Origin: Actinophytocola sp963729115
GTDB lineage: Bacteria > Actinomycetota > Actinomycetes > Mycobacteriales > Pseudonocardiaceae
DNA length: 64,000 nucleotides
Assembly (NCBI GenBank): GCA_963729115.1
Contig: CAVSMR010000011.1
Span: 868,001 to 932,000 of the forward strand
Reading direction: 5' to 3'
Below the pieces are notes generated by a model, which was not told the DNA's origin, searched no databases, and worked only from the letters and a program-made list of their open reading frames with translations. Both the position numbers and the translations under genes were made by a program. Within the stretch, counting starts at the first letter, position 1. Each line of letters starts with the position of its first letter. Positions 15,071-23,562 of this stretch are shown here, one piece after another.

Positions 15071-16264
15071 ATGACAATCGCTCAAACCAGGACAACCAGT
15101 ACGTTTCCAATTCCGTCACGGCCCGACGACTCTCGGTTCACCGACCTCGCCGCCCGGATCGGGACGGTCGCCGCCGAGCACGCGGCCGAGCACGACCGGG
15201 ACGCGACGTTCGTCAGCGAGGCCTACGACGCGATGCGCGAGTACGGGTACCTCGCGCTGGCCGTGCCCGAGGAGCTCGGCGGCCTGGGCGCGACGATGCG
15301 CCAGGCGTGCTACGCGCAGGCGGAGCTGGCGCGCCACGACGGTGCGACGGCGCTGGCGGTCGCCATGCACACGTACCTCACGTTCGTGCAGGCCTACCGG
15401 CGGCGCAAGGGCGCGCCGGACGCCGAGGGGGTGCTGCGCCGGATCGCGGCCGAGCAGATCGTGATCGCGACGAGCGGCGGCTCGGACTGGCTGTGGCCGA
15501 CCACGACCGCGGTGCCCACCGACACGGGCTACCTGATCAGCGGGCGCAAGACGTTCTGCAGCCAGTCGCCGGGCGCGACCGTCGTCGCGACGTGTGCGGT
15601 GCTGGGCGAGCCGGGCGTGGACGCCGACGTGATGCATTTCAGCGTGCCGCTGTCCGCCCCGGGGGTGCGGATCGAGGAGACGTGGGACACGCTCGGCATG
15701 CGCGGCACGGCCTCGCACGACGTGGTGCTCGAGGACGTGGCGGTGCCGGCCGACAAGATCGCGGGGCACCGCCCGTACGGGGAGCTGGGCGCGCCGCTGC
15801 TCGCCGCGACCGTCCACTTCGCACCGATCGTCGGGGCGACGTACTTCGGCATCGCGGCGGGTGCCCGCGACGCGGCGGTGGCCGCGGCGTCGGCCGGCTC
15901 GCGGGGCCCGCGACCGGCTGCCGACCTGCCGCGGGTGCACCGGCAGGTCGGGTTGATGGACGCGAAGCTGCGCGTCGCGTGGTGGGCGCTGCTGGGCGCG
16001 CTGGACGAGATCGGCGAGGACTACACGGCCACCCCTACCGCGCTCACGACGGTCATGCTGGCCAAGCGGCAGGCGGTCACCGAGGCGATCGAGGTCGTCA
16101 ACCTGGCGATGGAGGTGATGGGCGGCCGGTCGTTCTTCAAGCGGTTCGGCATGGAGCGCGCCTACCGCGACGTGCGGGCCGGGACGTTCCACCCGCTGAC
16201 CCCGGAGGCGACGCTGTCGTACGCGGGCAAGGTGGCCCTCGGCGACCCGGGCAACACGGAGTAG
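15071..16264 (+). CDS. Acyl-CoA dehydrogenase family flavoprotein
   Basis: This 397-residue protein has the acyl-CoA dehydrogenase fold: an N-terminal helical part (YLALAVPEELGGLGATMRQACYAQAELARHD), a middle beta region (TSGGSDWLWPTTTAVPTDTGYLISGRKTFCSQSPGA, GMRGTASHDVVLEDVAVP) and a C-terminal helical domain ending in EVMGGRSFFKRFGMERAYRDVRAGTFHPLTPEATLSYAGK. The standard catalytic Glu context is not obvious. The protein resembles the branch that includes flavin monooxygenase-like members as much as true dehydrogenases, so the exact reaction is unresolved. It is probably controlled by the divergent HxlR regulator. Confidence 0.88.
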   Translation: MTIAQTRTTSTFPIPSRPDDSRFTDLAARIGTVAAEHAAEHDRDATFVSEAYDAMREYGYLALAVPEELGGLGATMRQACYAQAELARHDGATALAVAMHTYLTFVQAYRRRKGAPDAEGVLRRIAAEQIVIATSGGSDWLWPTTTAVPTDTGYLISGRKTFCSQSPGATVVATCAVLGEPGVDADVMHFSVPLSAPGVRIEETWDTLGMRGTASHDVVLEDVAVPADKIAGHRPYGELGAPLLAATVHFAPIVGATYFGIAAGARDAAVAAASAGSRGPRPAADLPRVHRQVGLMDAKLRVAWWALLGALDEIGEDYTATPTALTTVMLAKRQAVTEAIEVVNLAMEVMGGRSFFKRFGMERAYRDVRAGTFHPLTPEATLSYAGKVALGDPGNTE

Positions 16265-16277
16265 GTCGCGCCCGAAC

Positions 16278-16631
16278 TCAGATCGCCGGACGGTAGAAGA
16301 AGGTCCGCCGCTCGCGGACCTTGCCGTCCTCGAACCGGTACCAGTCCGCGAAGAGCTCGGTGATCGGCTCGCCGGCGCGGTCGGCCCCGTCGAAGTGCCC
16401 CCAGCAGAACCCGGTCGACGCATCCGTGAGCAGGCTGTCCAGCCGATGCCGGCCCCGGGCGATCACGCGGACGTTCCGGTAGAAGTCCATGAACTCGTCG
16501 ACGCCGCACAACGTCCGGTAGCCGGGCCGGTCGTAGACGACGTCCGCCGTGACGAGCGCGGCGAGCTCGGCCCAGTCCCTCGCGTCGATGACGCTCAGGA
16601 ACCTGCGGACGAGCTCGTCATGCGCGTTCAT
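16278..16631 (-). CDS. Nuclear transport factor 2 / SnoaL-like protein
   Basis: This small 117-residue protein has the NTF2-like cone fold: MNAHDELVRRFLSVIDARDWAELAALVTADVVYDRPGYRTLCGVDEFMDFYRN, then GHFDGADRAGEPITELFADWYRFEDGKVRERRTFFYRP. Such proteins bind or isomerise small hydrophobic ligands; no catalytic role can be assigned. Its ATG overlaps the stop of the upstream membrane-protein gene by 4 bases (ATGA), so the two are coupled. It converges with the acyl-CoA dehydrogenase gene, only 13 bp away. Confidence 0.85.
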   Translation of the reverse strand: MNAHDELVRRFLSVIDARDWAELAALVTADVVYDRPGYRTLCGVDEFMDFYRNVRVIARGRHRLDSLLTDASTGFCWGHFDGADRAGEPITELFADWYRFEDGKVRERRTFFYRPAI

Positions 16632-17446
16632 GTCAGGTTTTCCATCGGGACCGGGCTCCGCCAGCCCGTGTCCAGTGCGTTGAACCAGTCGATGAACCGG
16701 TGCACGAGCAGGCCGTCCGGGTCGTTGACGATGAACACGCCTTCCATGCGTTCGACGTCGTTGTCCTCGGAGCCGGGGTCGCGGTGGTTCATCTGCCAGA
16801 TGATCTCGCCACCGCCGCCGTTCTTGACCACGACGAACGAGGTCGGTAACCGGGCCTCCACCCGCTCCAGCTTGATCGGCCGGTTGCGCTTGGCATGGTC
16901 GGCCATGGCGCGGTAGTGCGCGAGGTACGCCGGGGCGAGCCGGTCGCCCAGCTTCGTGCGGTCACTGCCGTGCTGCCCATTCTTGAGCTGGATCAGTCGG
17001 TGGTATTTGGCCAGGTTGTCGAATCGGCGCTCGTACGCCAGCAGGTAGTCACGCTGGCTCTCCTCGGCCGCCGGGTCGTTGGATTCCCGGAACACCTCGA
17101 TATAGGAGTTCACCGCGTAGATCTCGGCGTTTCGCGGCGCCCGTTCGATGACCTGTTTCGCCGCGAGATGCAGCGCGCTGACTTCCTGCTTGTTGCTCGC
17201 CGGGTAGTAGACGATCGCGAACCTGGCCTTGCGGCTCAACTGCTCGACGCTGGTTCGCATGGCACCGAGTTGGGCGAACACGAGTAACAGCGCGATCAGC
17301 ATGAAGATATTGATGAAGCTCGACGAAAGGGCCGCGGTGCCCGCGATGATGTTGCGGGCGATCTCGGCGATGACGGCCACCACCGCGGCCGCGAGAATCG
17401 CGACGAAGGTCGCCTTGCGCGAGAACACTGTGAACAATCGACGCAC
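16628..17446 (-). CDS. Membrane-anchored protein of unknown function
   Basis: I do not recognise this 272-residue protein. It begins with a basic MRRLFTVFSRK, then two hydrophobic helices (about 12-35 and 42-62; FVAILAAAVVAVIAEIARNIIAG and FINIFMLIALLLVFAQLGAM). A cytoplasmic domain of about 200 residues follows, with FAIVYYPASNKQEVSALHLAAKQVIERAPRNAEIYAVNSYIEVF, a charged helical part (SQRDYLLAYERRFDNLAKYHRL) and a C-terminal EGVFIVNDPDGLLVHRFIDWFNALD. The soluble part may be a single phospholipase D-like or STAND-associated sensory fold, but no HKD motif is present. It is translationally coupled to the NTF2-like gene. Its base composition is a little lower in GC than flanking genes. Confidence 0.75.
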   Translation of the reverse strand: MRRLFTVFSRKATFVAILAAAVVAVIAEIARNIIAGTAALSSSFINIFMLIALLLVFAQLGAMRTSVEQLSRKARFAIVYYPASNKQEVSALHLAAKQVIERAPRNAEIYAVNSYIEVFRESNDPAAEESQRDYLLAYERRFDNLAKYHRLIQLKNGQHGSDRTKLGDRLAPAYLAHYRAMADHAKRNRPIKLERVEARLPTSFVVVKNGGGGEIIWQMNHRDPGSEDNDVERMEGVFIVNDPDGLLVHRFIDWFNALDTGWRSPVPMENLT

Positions 17447-17493
17447 GGGCGACGAGTCTAGTCAGGAAATCGGGGACCGTTCCCGAGCCGCGC

Positions 17494-19419
17494 TCAGCCC
17501 TCCGGGCGCACGTGTTGCGCGTCGGCCGCTTCGTCGATCCGGCCCGCCGTCCACTCCGTCACCTTGCGCGCCACCTGCTGTGCCGTCAGGCCGAGCCGGA
17601 CGAGTACCTCCGGCCGGGTGCCCTGGCCGTGGAACTCCTGCGGGATCCCGATGTCGCGCAGCGGGGTGTCCACATCGGCGTCCCGCAGGGCCGCGGCCAG
17701 CGACCAGCCGAAGCCACCGTGGCGGCCACCGTCCTCGACGGTCACCACCAGGCGGTGCGCCGACGCCAGCGCGACCAGCTCGGGCGGCACCGGCGTGACC
17801 CACCGCGGGTCGACGACCGTGACGCCGATGCCCTGGTCCTCCAACCGGTCCGCCGCCGCCAGACCGAGCTCCGCGAACGCGCCCACCGTCACCAGCAGCA
17901 CGTGCCCCTCGCCCGCCGCGCGGCGCAGCACGTCGACCGTGCCCTGCCGCTCCAGCGCCGGGATGTCCGCGCCCACCGACGCCTTCGGGAACCGCAGCAC
18001 CGTCGGGCCGTCCGACACCGCGACCGCCTCGCTCAGCTCCTCCGCCAGGGTGCCCGCGTCGCGCGGCGCCGCGATCCGGATGCCCGGCACCGCCCCGAGG
18101 ATCGACAGGTCCCACATCCCGTGGTGCGACGCCCCGTCCGGGCCGGTGATGCCCGAACGATCCAGGACGAACGTCACCGGCAGCTCGTGCAGCGCCACGT
18201 CCATCAGCACCTGGTCGAAGGCGCGGTTCAGGAACGTCGAGTAGATGGCCACGACCGGGTGCAGGCCCGCCATCGCCATCCCCGCGGCCGACGTGACCGC
18301 ATGCTGCTCCGCGATGCCCACGTCGTACCAGCGGTCCGGGTACGCCTCCGCGAACGGCGCCAGCCCGGCCGAGCGCAGCATCGCCGCCGTGATCGCGACG
18401 ACGTCCGCGCGCTGCTCGCCGATGCGCACCATCTCCTGCGCGAACACCGACGTCCACGTCGCGCTCTTCGCCGTCGTCGGCTTGCCCGTGACCGGATCGA
18501 TCGGATCCGTCTGGTGCATCTGGTCGACTTCGTCGTTCTCCGCCAGCGCGAACCCGCGGCCCTTGCACGTCGCGGCGTGCACGATCACCGGGCCGCCGAA
18601 CTCCTTCGCCCGGCGCAGCGCCCCCTCGAGCGCGGCGAAGTCGTGCCCGTCGACCGGGCCGATGTACTTCAGCCCGAGGTCCTCGAACATCACCTGCGGG
18701 CTCAGCGCGTCCTTGATCCCGCGCTTGGCGGCGTGCAGCGCCGCGTACAGCGGCTTGCCCACGACCGGCGTGCCCCGCAGCACGCGCTTGCCGCCCTCCA
18801 GCGCCCGCTCGTAGCTGGGCAGCAGCCGCAGCGACGCGAGGTGGTCGGCGAGCCCGCCGATCGTCGGCGAGTACGAGCGGCCGTTGTCGTTGACGATGAT
18901 GACCATCGGCCGGTCGTGCCCGGCCGCGATGTTGTTGAGCGCCTCCCAGCACATGCCGCCGGTGAGCGCGCCGTCCCCGACGACCGCGACCACGTGCCGC
19001 CGCTCGCCGCGCTGCGCGAACGCCTTCGCCAGCCCATCCGCATAGGACAGCGCCGTCGACGCGTGGCTGTTCTCGACCAGGTCGTGGTCGCTCTCGCGCC
19101 GGCTCGGGTAGCCGGACAGGCCGCTCTGCCGGCGCAGCGAGTCGAACTCGTCCCGGCGCCCGGTCACCACCTTGTGCACGTAGGCCTGGTGCCCGACGTC
19201 GAAGACGATCGCGTCCGTCGGGGAGTCGAACACCCGGTGGACGGCCATCGTCAGCTCGACCACACCGAGGTTCGGGCCCAGGTGCCCGCCGGTGGTGGTG
19301 ACCTTGTCCACGAGGAACTGGCGGATCTCCGCCGCGAGCCGGGTCAGGTCCTCCGCGCTCAGCCTCTTCAGGTCGGCCGGTCCGTGCAGGGACTCGAGCA
19401 AGCTCGGGTGGTCGGTCAC
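17494..19419 (-). CDS. dxs: 1-deoxy-D-xylulose-5-phosphate synthase
   Basis: This thiamine-diphosphate enzyme joins pyruvate and glyceraldehyde 3-phosphate in the first step of the MEP isoprenoid pathway. The 641-residue length is standard. Motifs include GGHLGPNLGVVELTMAVHRVFDSP, DVGHQAYVHK, the ThDP signature VVAVVGDGALTGGMCWEALNNIA (about 145-167), KGRGFALAENDE, the pyrimidine-domain stretch DVGIAEQHAVTSAAGMA with the catalytic Glu, and VTVEDGG in the transketolase C-terminal domain. It is a single leftward gene divergent from the repeat-rich gene at 19530. The short C-terminal tail (AADAQHVRPEG) is not conserved. Confidence 0.97.
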   Translation of the reverse strand: MTDHPSLLESLHGPADLKRLSAEDLTRLAAEIRQFLVDKVTTTGGHLGPNLGVVELTMAVHRVFDSPTDAIVFDVGHQAYVHKVVTGRRDEFDSLRRQSGLSGYPSRRESDHDLVENSHASTALSYADGLAKAFAQRGERRHVVAVVGDGALTGGMCWEALNNIAAGHDRPMVIIVNDNGRSYSPTIGGLADHLASLRLLPSYERALEGGKRVLRGTPVVGKPLYAALHAAKRGIKDALSPQVMFEDLGLKYIGPVDGHDFAALEGALRRAKEFGGPVIVHAATCKGRGFALAENDEVDQMHQTDPIDPVTGKPTTAKSATWTSVFAQEMVRIGEQRADVVAITAAMLRSAGLAPFAEAYPDRWYDVGIAEQHAVTSAAGMAMAGLHPVVAIYSTFLNRAFDQVLMDVALHELPVTFVLDRSGITGPDGASHHGMWDLSILGAVPGIRIAAPRDAGTLAEELSEAVAVSDGPTVLRFPKASVGADIPALERQGTVDVLRRAAGEGHVLLVTVGAFAELGLAAADRLEDQGIGVTVVDPRWVTPVPPELVALASAHRLVVTVEDGGRHGGFGWSLAAALRDADVDTPLRDIGIPQEFHGQGTRPEVLVRLGLTAQQVARKVTEWTAGRIDEAADAQHVRPEG

Positions 19420-19529
19420 CGCTGGTCACCTCTGTTTCTGGCCGCCGGGTGTGGCGGCTGGGACGGGTCGGCCGGTTGCGGCCAGTCTACGAGCGCACGG
19501 GAGATGGGGGTCGCCCCTACACTCAGTGC

Positions 19530-22500
19530 GTGCCTGTCGCATTCGACACCTCCGGAATGGAGCAGTACGACGAGCGCACGTGGTTCTGTCCACGGTCCGG
19601 GGACCAGGTCAGCCTGACCTACATCGACCTGGTCCCGGACCTGCCCGCGCCGCTCGACGACGTACCGCTCCTGCGCCACCGTCTCGCGCTCGAGACGGCG
19701 GAGGTCGGCGCGCTCATCGAGGCACACGTGGTCATGATCGATGCCGTACCCACGTTGTACCAGCTGCTCAAGCTCCCCATCCCGGACCAGGACTCGGGCC
19801 AGGCGTTCATCGCGGCGTTCACCGTGCCGAAGGCGACGTGCTCGGCGGTGCTGCGCATCCAGTGCGCCGAGATCTCGCCGATCGGCGTGCGGGAGTCGGC
19901 CGTGATCGCGCAGGTCGGGCCCGAGGCGTTCGTGCGGCCGCACCCGTACGCGCCGGCGCTGGAGGGCCGGCTCCCCTGGCACCTCGGCGACGAGGAGCGC
20001 TGGGACGGCCGGTTCCCGGACCACCCGCTGACGCGTGCGCGCACGTGGGCGAAGAAGACGATCGACACCGCGCGGATCGACCCGGCGTTCGGCCGGCTGC
20101 CGCCGTTCACGCCGGACGGCCCTGGCCCGAACGACCACACGGACTTCCACCAGCCGGTCGAGCGTCCGGCGCTGCTGCCCGCCAAGGGGCGAAAGCAGGA
20201 CGGTGACGCGCGGCCGGACCGGTCGATCGACGTGCCTGACCTGCGGGCACCCGAGCTGGAGGAGGCCACGCGGCAGATCCCCGAGCGGCCGGTGCCGGAC
20301 TCGCCGCGGGGGTCGCGACGGTCGAAGCTGGACTCGGCGTCGGCGTGGCAGGTCCCGCCGGCCGACCCGCCGCCGCCGTCGGAGACGATCGGGGCGCGCG
20401 CCTCCCGCACCCGGCGGGCCGCCACGGACTCACCTGGCCCGCCGAGCCGGACGGCGGGGTCGGACGACTTGAAGGTGCCACCGCTGGAGTCGCCGCGGTC
20501 GCGTTCCGCCACACCGGACTCGCCCACCGGCTCGCGCGCCGGCCGGGCCGACCGGGCCGGCTCGCACCGCCTCGCCTCGGCGCCCGAGTGGCCCGATTCG
20601 CCGGCGCCGCGCGGCAGGACGCCGGACGCCGCGTCCACGCAGGCGGACGACGCGCCTAGCGGCCGCCACGGCGCGCGCGCAGCCGACCCGTACCGGGCTG
20701 ACGCGACGAGCTCCGAGGCGTCGGCGGACCCGATGAGCGCCCTCTTCCGGCGGTCTGGAACGTCTGCTGCCGACCCGAGGGACGGCTCGGCAGCGGGCCC
20801 CCAGGCGGGCGGCTCCGGGCCGCTGCCGCGGCGTGCGGGCCGCTCCTCGGCCGATCCCAGGAACTCCGGCCCACTCGCCCGGCCCACCGGCACCTCCTCA
20901 GCCGACCCCAGGAACTCCGGCCCACTCGCCCGGCCCACCGGGACGTCCTCAGCCGACCCCAGAAGCTCCGATCCACTCGCCCGGCCCACCGGCACCTCCT
21001 CCACCGACCCCAGGAGCTCCGGCCCACTGGCCAGGCCCACCGGCACGTCGTCGGCCGACCCCAGGAACTCCGGCCCGCTCGCCCGGCCCACCGGCACCTC
21101 CTCCACCGACCCCAGGAACTCCGATCCGCTGGCCAGGCCCGCCGGGACGTCCTCGACCAGGTCCCGGTCCAGGGCCTCCGGGATGTCGCCGGCCGGGCCC
21201 CCGTCGCCGCCGTCCGGGATGCCCGCGGCGGACCTGTCGGGTGCCGGTTCGCCATCCGGACCAGCGGCGCGCCCGAGCGGACCATCGCCTGCTGACCCAC
21301 TTGCAACACCGTTCGGCGCTTCGCCCGACCCGATCGGTTCGCCCATCGGGTCGATGTCGTTACGCCGATCGCCCGGCGAACCACCCGTATCGCCGGGCGG
21401 TTCGTCGTCCGGTCCGCCGCCGCGACAGTCCGCCCCCGGTGACCCGCTCGGTCCGCCGGGCGGGTCGTCGCCTGCCGATGCCCTGACCTCGCCCGCGATC
21501 GCGCGGCCGGCGTTGGGGCCGGGTGCTTCGCGCGACGGCGGGCAACCGCCCGGCTCGGTTACGCCCACCGCGGCCGCCGCGAGCCGGATCGTGTCGCCGC
21601 ACGGCGAGTATCCCGCCCCGAACGGTGCCGGCACGTTTGCCGCCGGGCCGCCGGACTCGCCTCGGCCGGACGCGTCGAGCGACCGCCGGCTCATGCCGCC
21701 CGACAACTACCTCGACGCCTACCCCGACTCGCCGACCCTCCGCGCGCTCCCGGGCTACTCGAACTCGCCGTCGGGCACCTTCTCGGCCATCTCACCCGGG
21801 GGCTTCTCGCGCGCCGGCCGCCCGCCCGGCCCGAACGACTCGACCGACATCCAGCCGACCGGCTTCGTCAACCCGGGCTCTCGCGGGGCCGCGTTCCCGG
21901 GCAGCGCACCGGGCACGACGGGCGCGCACCCGATCTCGCCGCCGTCGGGCGCCTTCGCCGCCCTGCCACCCGCGGCGAACGGCGCCTACCCGAACGGCAC
22001 GCCGCAGGGCAACGCCCAACTGCCGCCCGGCGCCTACCCGAACGGCGCGGCCACCGCCAGCAGCACCCGGCTGCCCCCCGCAACCCCGGGCGGCTACCCC
22101 AACGGCACGCCGCAGGGCAACGCCCAGCTGCCGCCCGCCGCGTACGCCAACGGCGCCAGCAGCACCCAGCTGCCACCGGCGAGCCCCGCCGGCTACCCCA
22201 ACGGCAGCGGCACCCAACTGCCGCCCGGCGCCTACCCCAACGGCGCGCCCACCGCGAGCAGCCACCGCCGCAGCCTCGCCCCCAGCCAACCCAGGCGGCT
22301 ACGCCAACGGTTCGCCCACCGCCAGCAGCACCCAGCTCCCGCCGGCCAACCCAGGCGGCTACGCCAACGGCGCCCCCACCGCGAGCAGCACGCAGCTGCC
22401 GCCGGTGGACGCCTTCCCCGGCGTGGCACCGGACTCGAGCAGGGTCGAGCTGCTGCCTCCCTCTCGCCCCGACGCCTTCCCGGGCGTCGCACCGACGTCC

Positions 22501-22775
22501 AGCAGCGTGCGGCTACCCCCGGCGAACGGCCTGGCCGACACGATGGCCAACCCGAACAACCGCTCCGGCACCTTCGCACCTGCCGCACCCGGCAACGGGA
22601 ACGGCCGGGCCGGGCTCCCGGCCTCACCCACCCTCCCGGCCGACGCCTTTCCCGGCTACTCCCCCCACTCCGCGAGCGCGCGCGTGGCGCCGCCCGGCCC
22701 CGCTCCGGTGGCCCCGCCGAACCCCCTCGGCCGACCGATGGCGTCAGGCACCGCCTATCCGTCGCCGTCCGCTGA
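19530..22775 (+). CDS. Unknown repeat-rich protein, N-terminal part (frameshift at 22263)
   Basis: I do not recognise the family. Codons 1-215 form a compact domain (VPVAFDTSGMEQYDERTWFCPRSGDQVSLTYIDLVPDLP ... FIAAFTVPKATCSAVLRIQCAEISPIGVRESAVIAQVGPEAFVRPHPY). About 690 residues of Pro/Ser/Gly-rich low complexity follow, including six 17-residue tandem repeats and later NGAPTASSTQLPP-type repeats. At base 22263 a single extra C shifts the frame. The arginine-rich residues from there to the stop at 22775 are shadow, and the real product continues in the next frame to 23523 (about 1330 residues). A TACACT -10-like box 6 bases before the GTG at 19530 suggests a leaderless message. There is no signal peptide. 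Confidence 0.65.
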   Translation: MPVAFDTSGMEQYDERTWFCPRSGDQVSLTYIDLVPDLPAPLDDVPLLRHRLALETAEVGALIEAHVVMIDAVPTLYQLLKLPIPDQDSGQAFIAAFTVPKATCSAVLRIQCAEISPIGVRESAVIAQVGPEAFVRPHPYAPALEGRLPWHLGDEERWDGRFPDHPLTRARTWAKKTIDTARIDPAFGRLPPFTPDGPGPNDHTDFHQPVERPALLPAKGRKQDGDARPDRSIDVPDLRAPELEEATRQIPERPVPDSPRGSRRSKLDSASAWQVPPADPPPPSETIGARASRTRRAATDSPGPPSRTAGSDDLKVPPLESPRSRSATPDSPTGSRAGRADRAGSHRLASAPEWPDSPAPRGRTPDAASTQADDAPSGRHGARAADPYRADATSSEASADPMSALFRRSGTSAADPRDGSAAGPQAGGSGPLPRRAGRSSADPRNSGPLARPTGTSSADPRNSGPLARPTGTSSADPRSSDPLARPTGTSSTDPRSSGPLARPTGTSSADPRNSGPLARPTGTSSTDPRNSDPLARPAGTSSTRSRSRASGMSPAGPPSPPSGMPAADLSGAGSPSGPAARPSGPSPADPLATPFGASPDPIGSPIGSMSLRRSPGEPPVSPGGSSSGPPPRQSAPGDPLGPPGGSSPADALTSPAIARPALGPGASRDGGQPPGSVTPTAAAASRIVSPHGEYPAPNGAGTFAAGPPDSPRPDASSDRRLMPPDNYLDAYPDSPTLRALPGYSNSPSGTFSAISPGGFSRAGRPPGPNDSTDIQPTGFVNPGSRGAAFPGSAPGTTGAHPISPPSGAFAALPPAANGAYPNGTPQGNAQLPPGAYPNGAATASSTRLPPATPGGYPNGTPQGNAQLPPAAYANGASSTQLPPASPAGYPNGSGTQLPPGAYPNGAPTASSHRRSLAPSQPRRLRQRFAHRQQHPAPAGQPRRLRQRRPHREQHAAAAGGRLPRRGTGLEQGRAAASLSPRRLPGRRTDVQQRAATPGERPGRHDGQPEQPLRHLRTCRTRQRERPGRAPGLTHPPGRRLSRLLPPLRERARGAARPRSGGPAEPPRPTDGVRHRLSVAVR
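20853..21158 (+). repeat. Six tandem 51-bp coding repeats
   Basis: Six units encode the 17-residue block DPRNSGPLARPTGTSSA with minor changes (Asn/Ser, Gly/Asp, Ala/Thr). The unit is an exact multiple of three, so copy-number change keeps the frame. It is part of the disordered linker of the gene starting at 19530. Confidence 0.92.
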
Positions 22776-23523
22776 TCCGATCGGCTCACCCCAGGCGGTT
22801 GGACTTCCGCCGGGCGGCCCGCAGTCGCCGGGCGGTCCCGGTGACGTCATGCACACGGTCCTCATCGGACTGCCCATCGGCGGGTACCTGCCGTTGTGGC
22901 ACAACGACTCCGTGAGCTACTGGCGGATGACCGACCCGGCCGGTCTCCGCAACCGGCTCGGCGTCGGCGTGGAGTCGCGTGCCGAGATCGACAACCGGCG
23001 GTTCCGCGAGGCCGCGCTGTTCGCGCCGGACGGCAACAAGTTGTTCCTGCTGGACCGGCACCGCAACGGATCCGGCAACATCGGCAGCGCGAGCACGCAG
23101 CTGATCCCGGCGTCGGAGGACGAGGCGTACCGCGCGGCTGATGACAAGGCGATGTCGGACCTGTACGGCTGGATCGGCGACGTGGTGCTTTCGGCCGGGC
23201 AGCGGGGCGAGTACGTCGCGATCGAGACCGGCGGCTGGAACGTGCCGGTGACGCCGGTCGTGCTGATCATGCTCCGCACGGATGGTCGCGAGTGGCACTC
23301 CGTTGTGGAGACCTCGCCCGTGCCACACGGTGCGCCGGTGTGGCGAGACCAACAACCGGTCGGCGGCGACACACAGTTACTGGCATCGCCGGCCACCGAT
23401 CGCACGATGCGCGCAGCCGGACTCCTGACCAGGTTCGCCGTCGCGACGTGGCCGATGCACCCATTCCAACTGGGTCTGTCGTTCGGTCCTAACCCGACGC
23501 TGGGTGATGGAGCGACCCGGTAA
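22264..23523 (+). CDS. C-terminal part of the repeat-rich gene, after the frameshift
   Basis: After the extra base at 22263 the linker repeats resume in this frame (TAAASPPANPGGYANGSPTASSTQLPP ... DAFPGVAP). They lead into a conserved-looking globular domain of about 225 residues from about 22840 (MHTVLIGLPIGGYLPLWHNDSVSYWRMTDPAGLRNRLGVGVESRAEIDNRRFREAALFAPDGNKLFLLDRHRNGSGNIG ... WPMHPFQLGLSFGPNP). The frame is open from 21523, but that upstream stretch is shadow of the other frame. No independent start with a ribosome binding site is visible. The domain's family is unknown to me. The following gene starts 39 bp downstream. Confidence 0.65.
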   Translation, partial: TAAASPPANPGGYANGSPTASSTQLPPANPGGYANGAPTASSTQLPPVDAFPGVAPDSSRVELLPPSRPDAFPGVAPTSSSVRLPPANGLADTMANPNNRSGTFAPAAPGNGNGRAGLPASPTLPADAFPGYSPHSASARVAPPGPAPVAPPNPLGRPMASGTAYPSPSADPIGSPQAVGLPPGGPQSPGGPGDVMHTVLIGLPIGGYLPLWHNDSVSYWRMTDPAGLRNRLGVGVESRAEIDNRRFREAALFAPDGNKLFLLDRHRNGSGNIGSASTQLIPASEDEAYRAADDKAMSDLYGWIGDVVLSAGQRGEYVAIETGGWNVPVTPVVLIMLRTDGREWHSVVETSPVPHGAPVWRDQQPVGGDTQLLASPATDRTMRAAGLLTRFAVATWPMHPFQLGLSFGPNPTLGDGATR

Positions 23524-23562
23524 GGTCGTGCCACCAAAGGGGTAAACCAGAGGTGGGGATTA

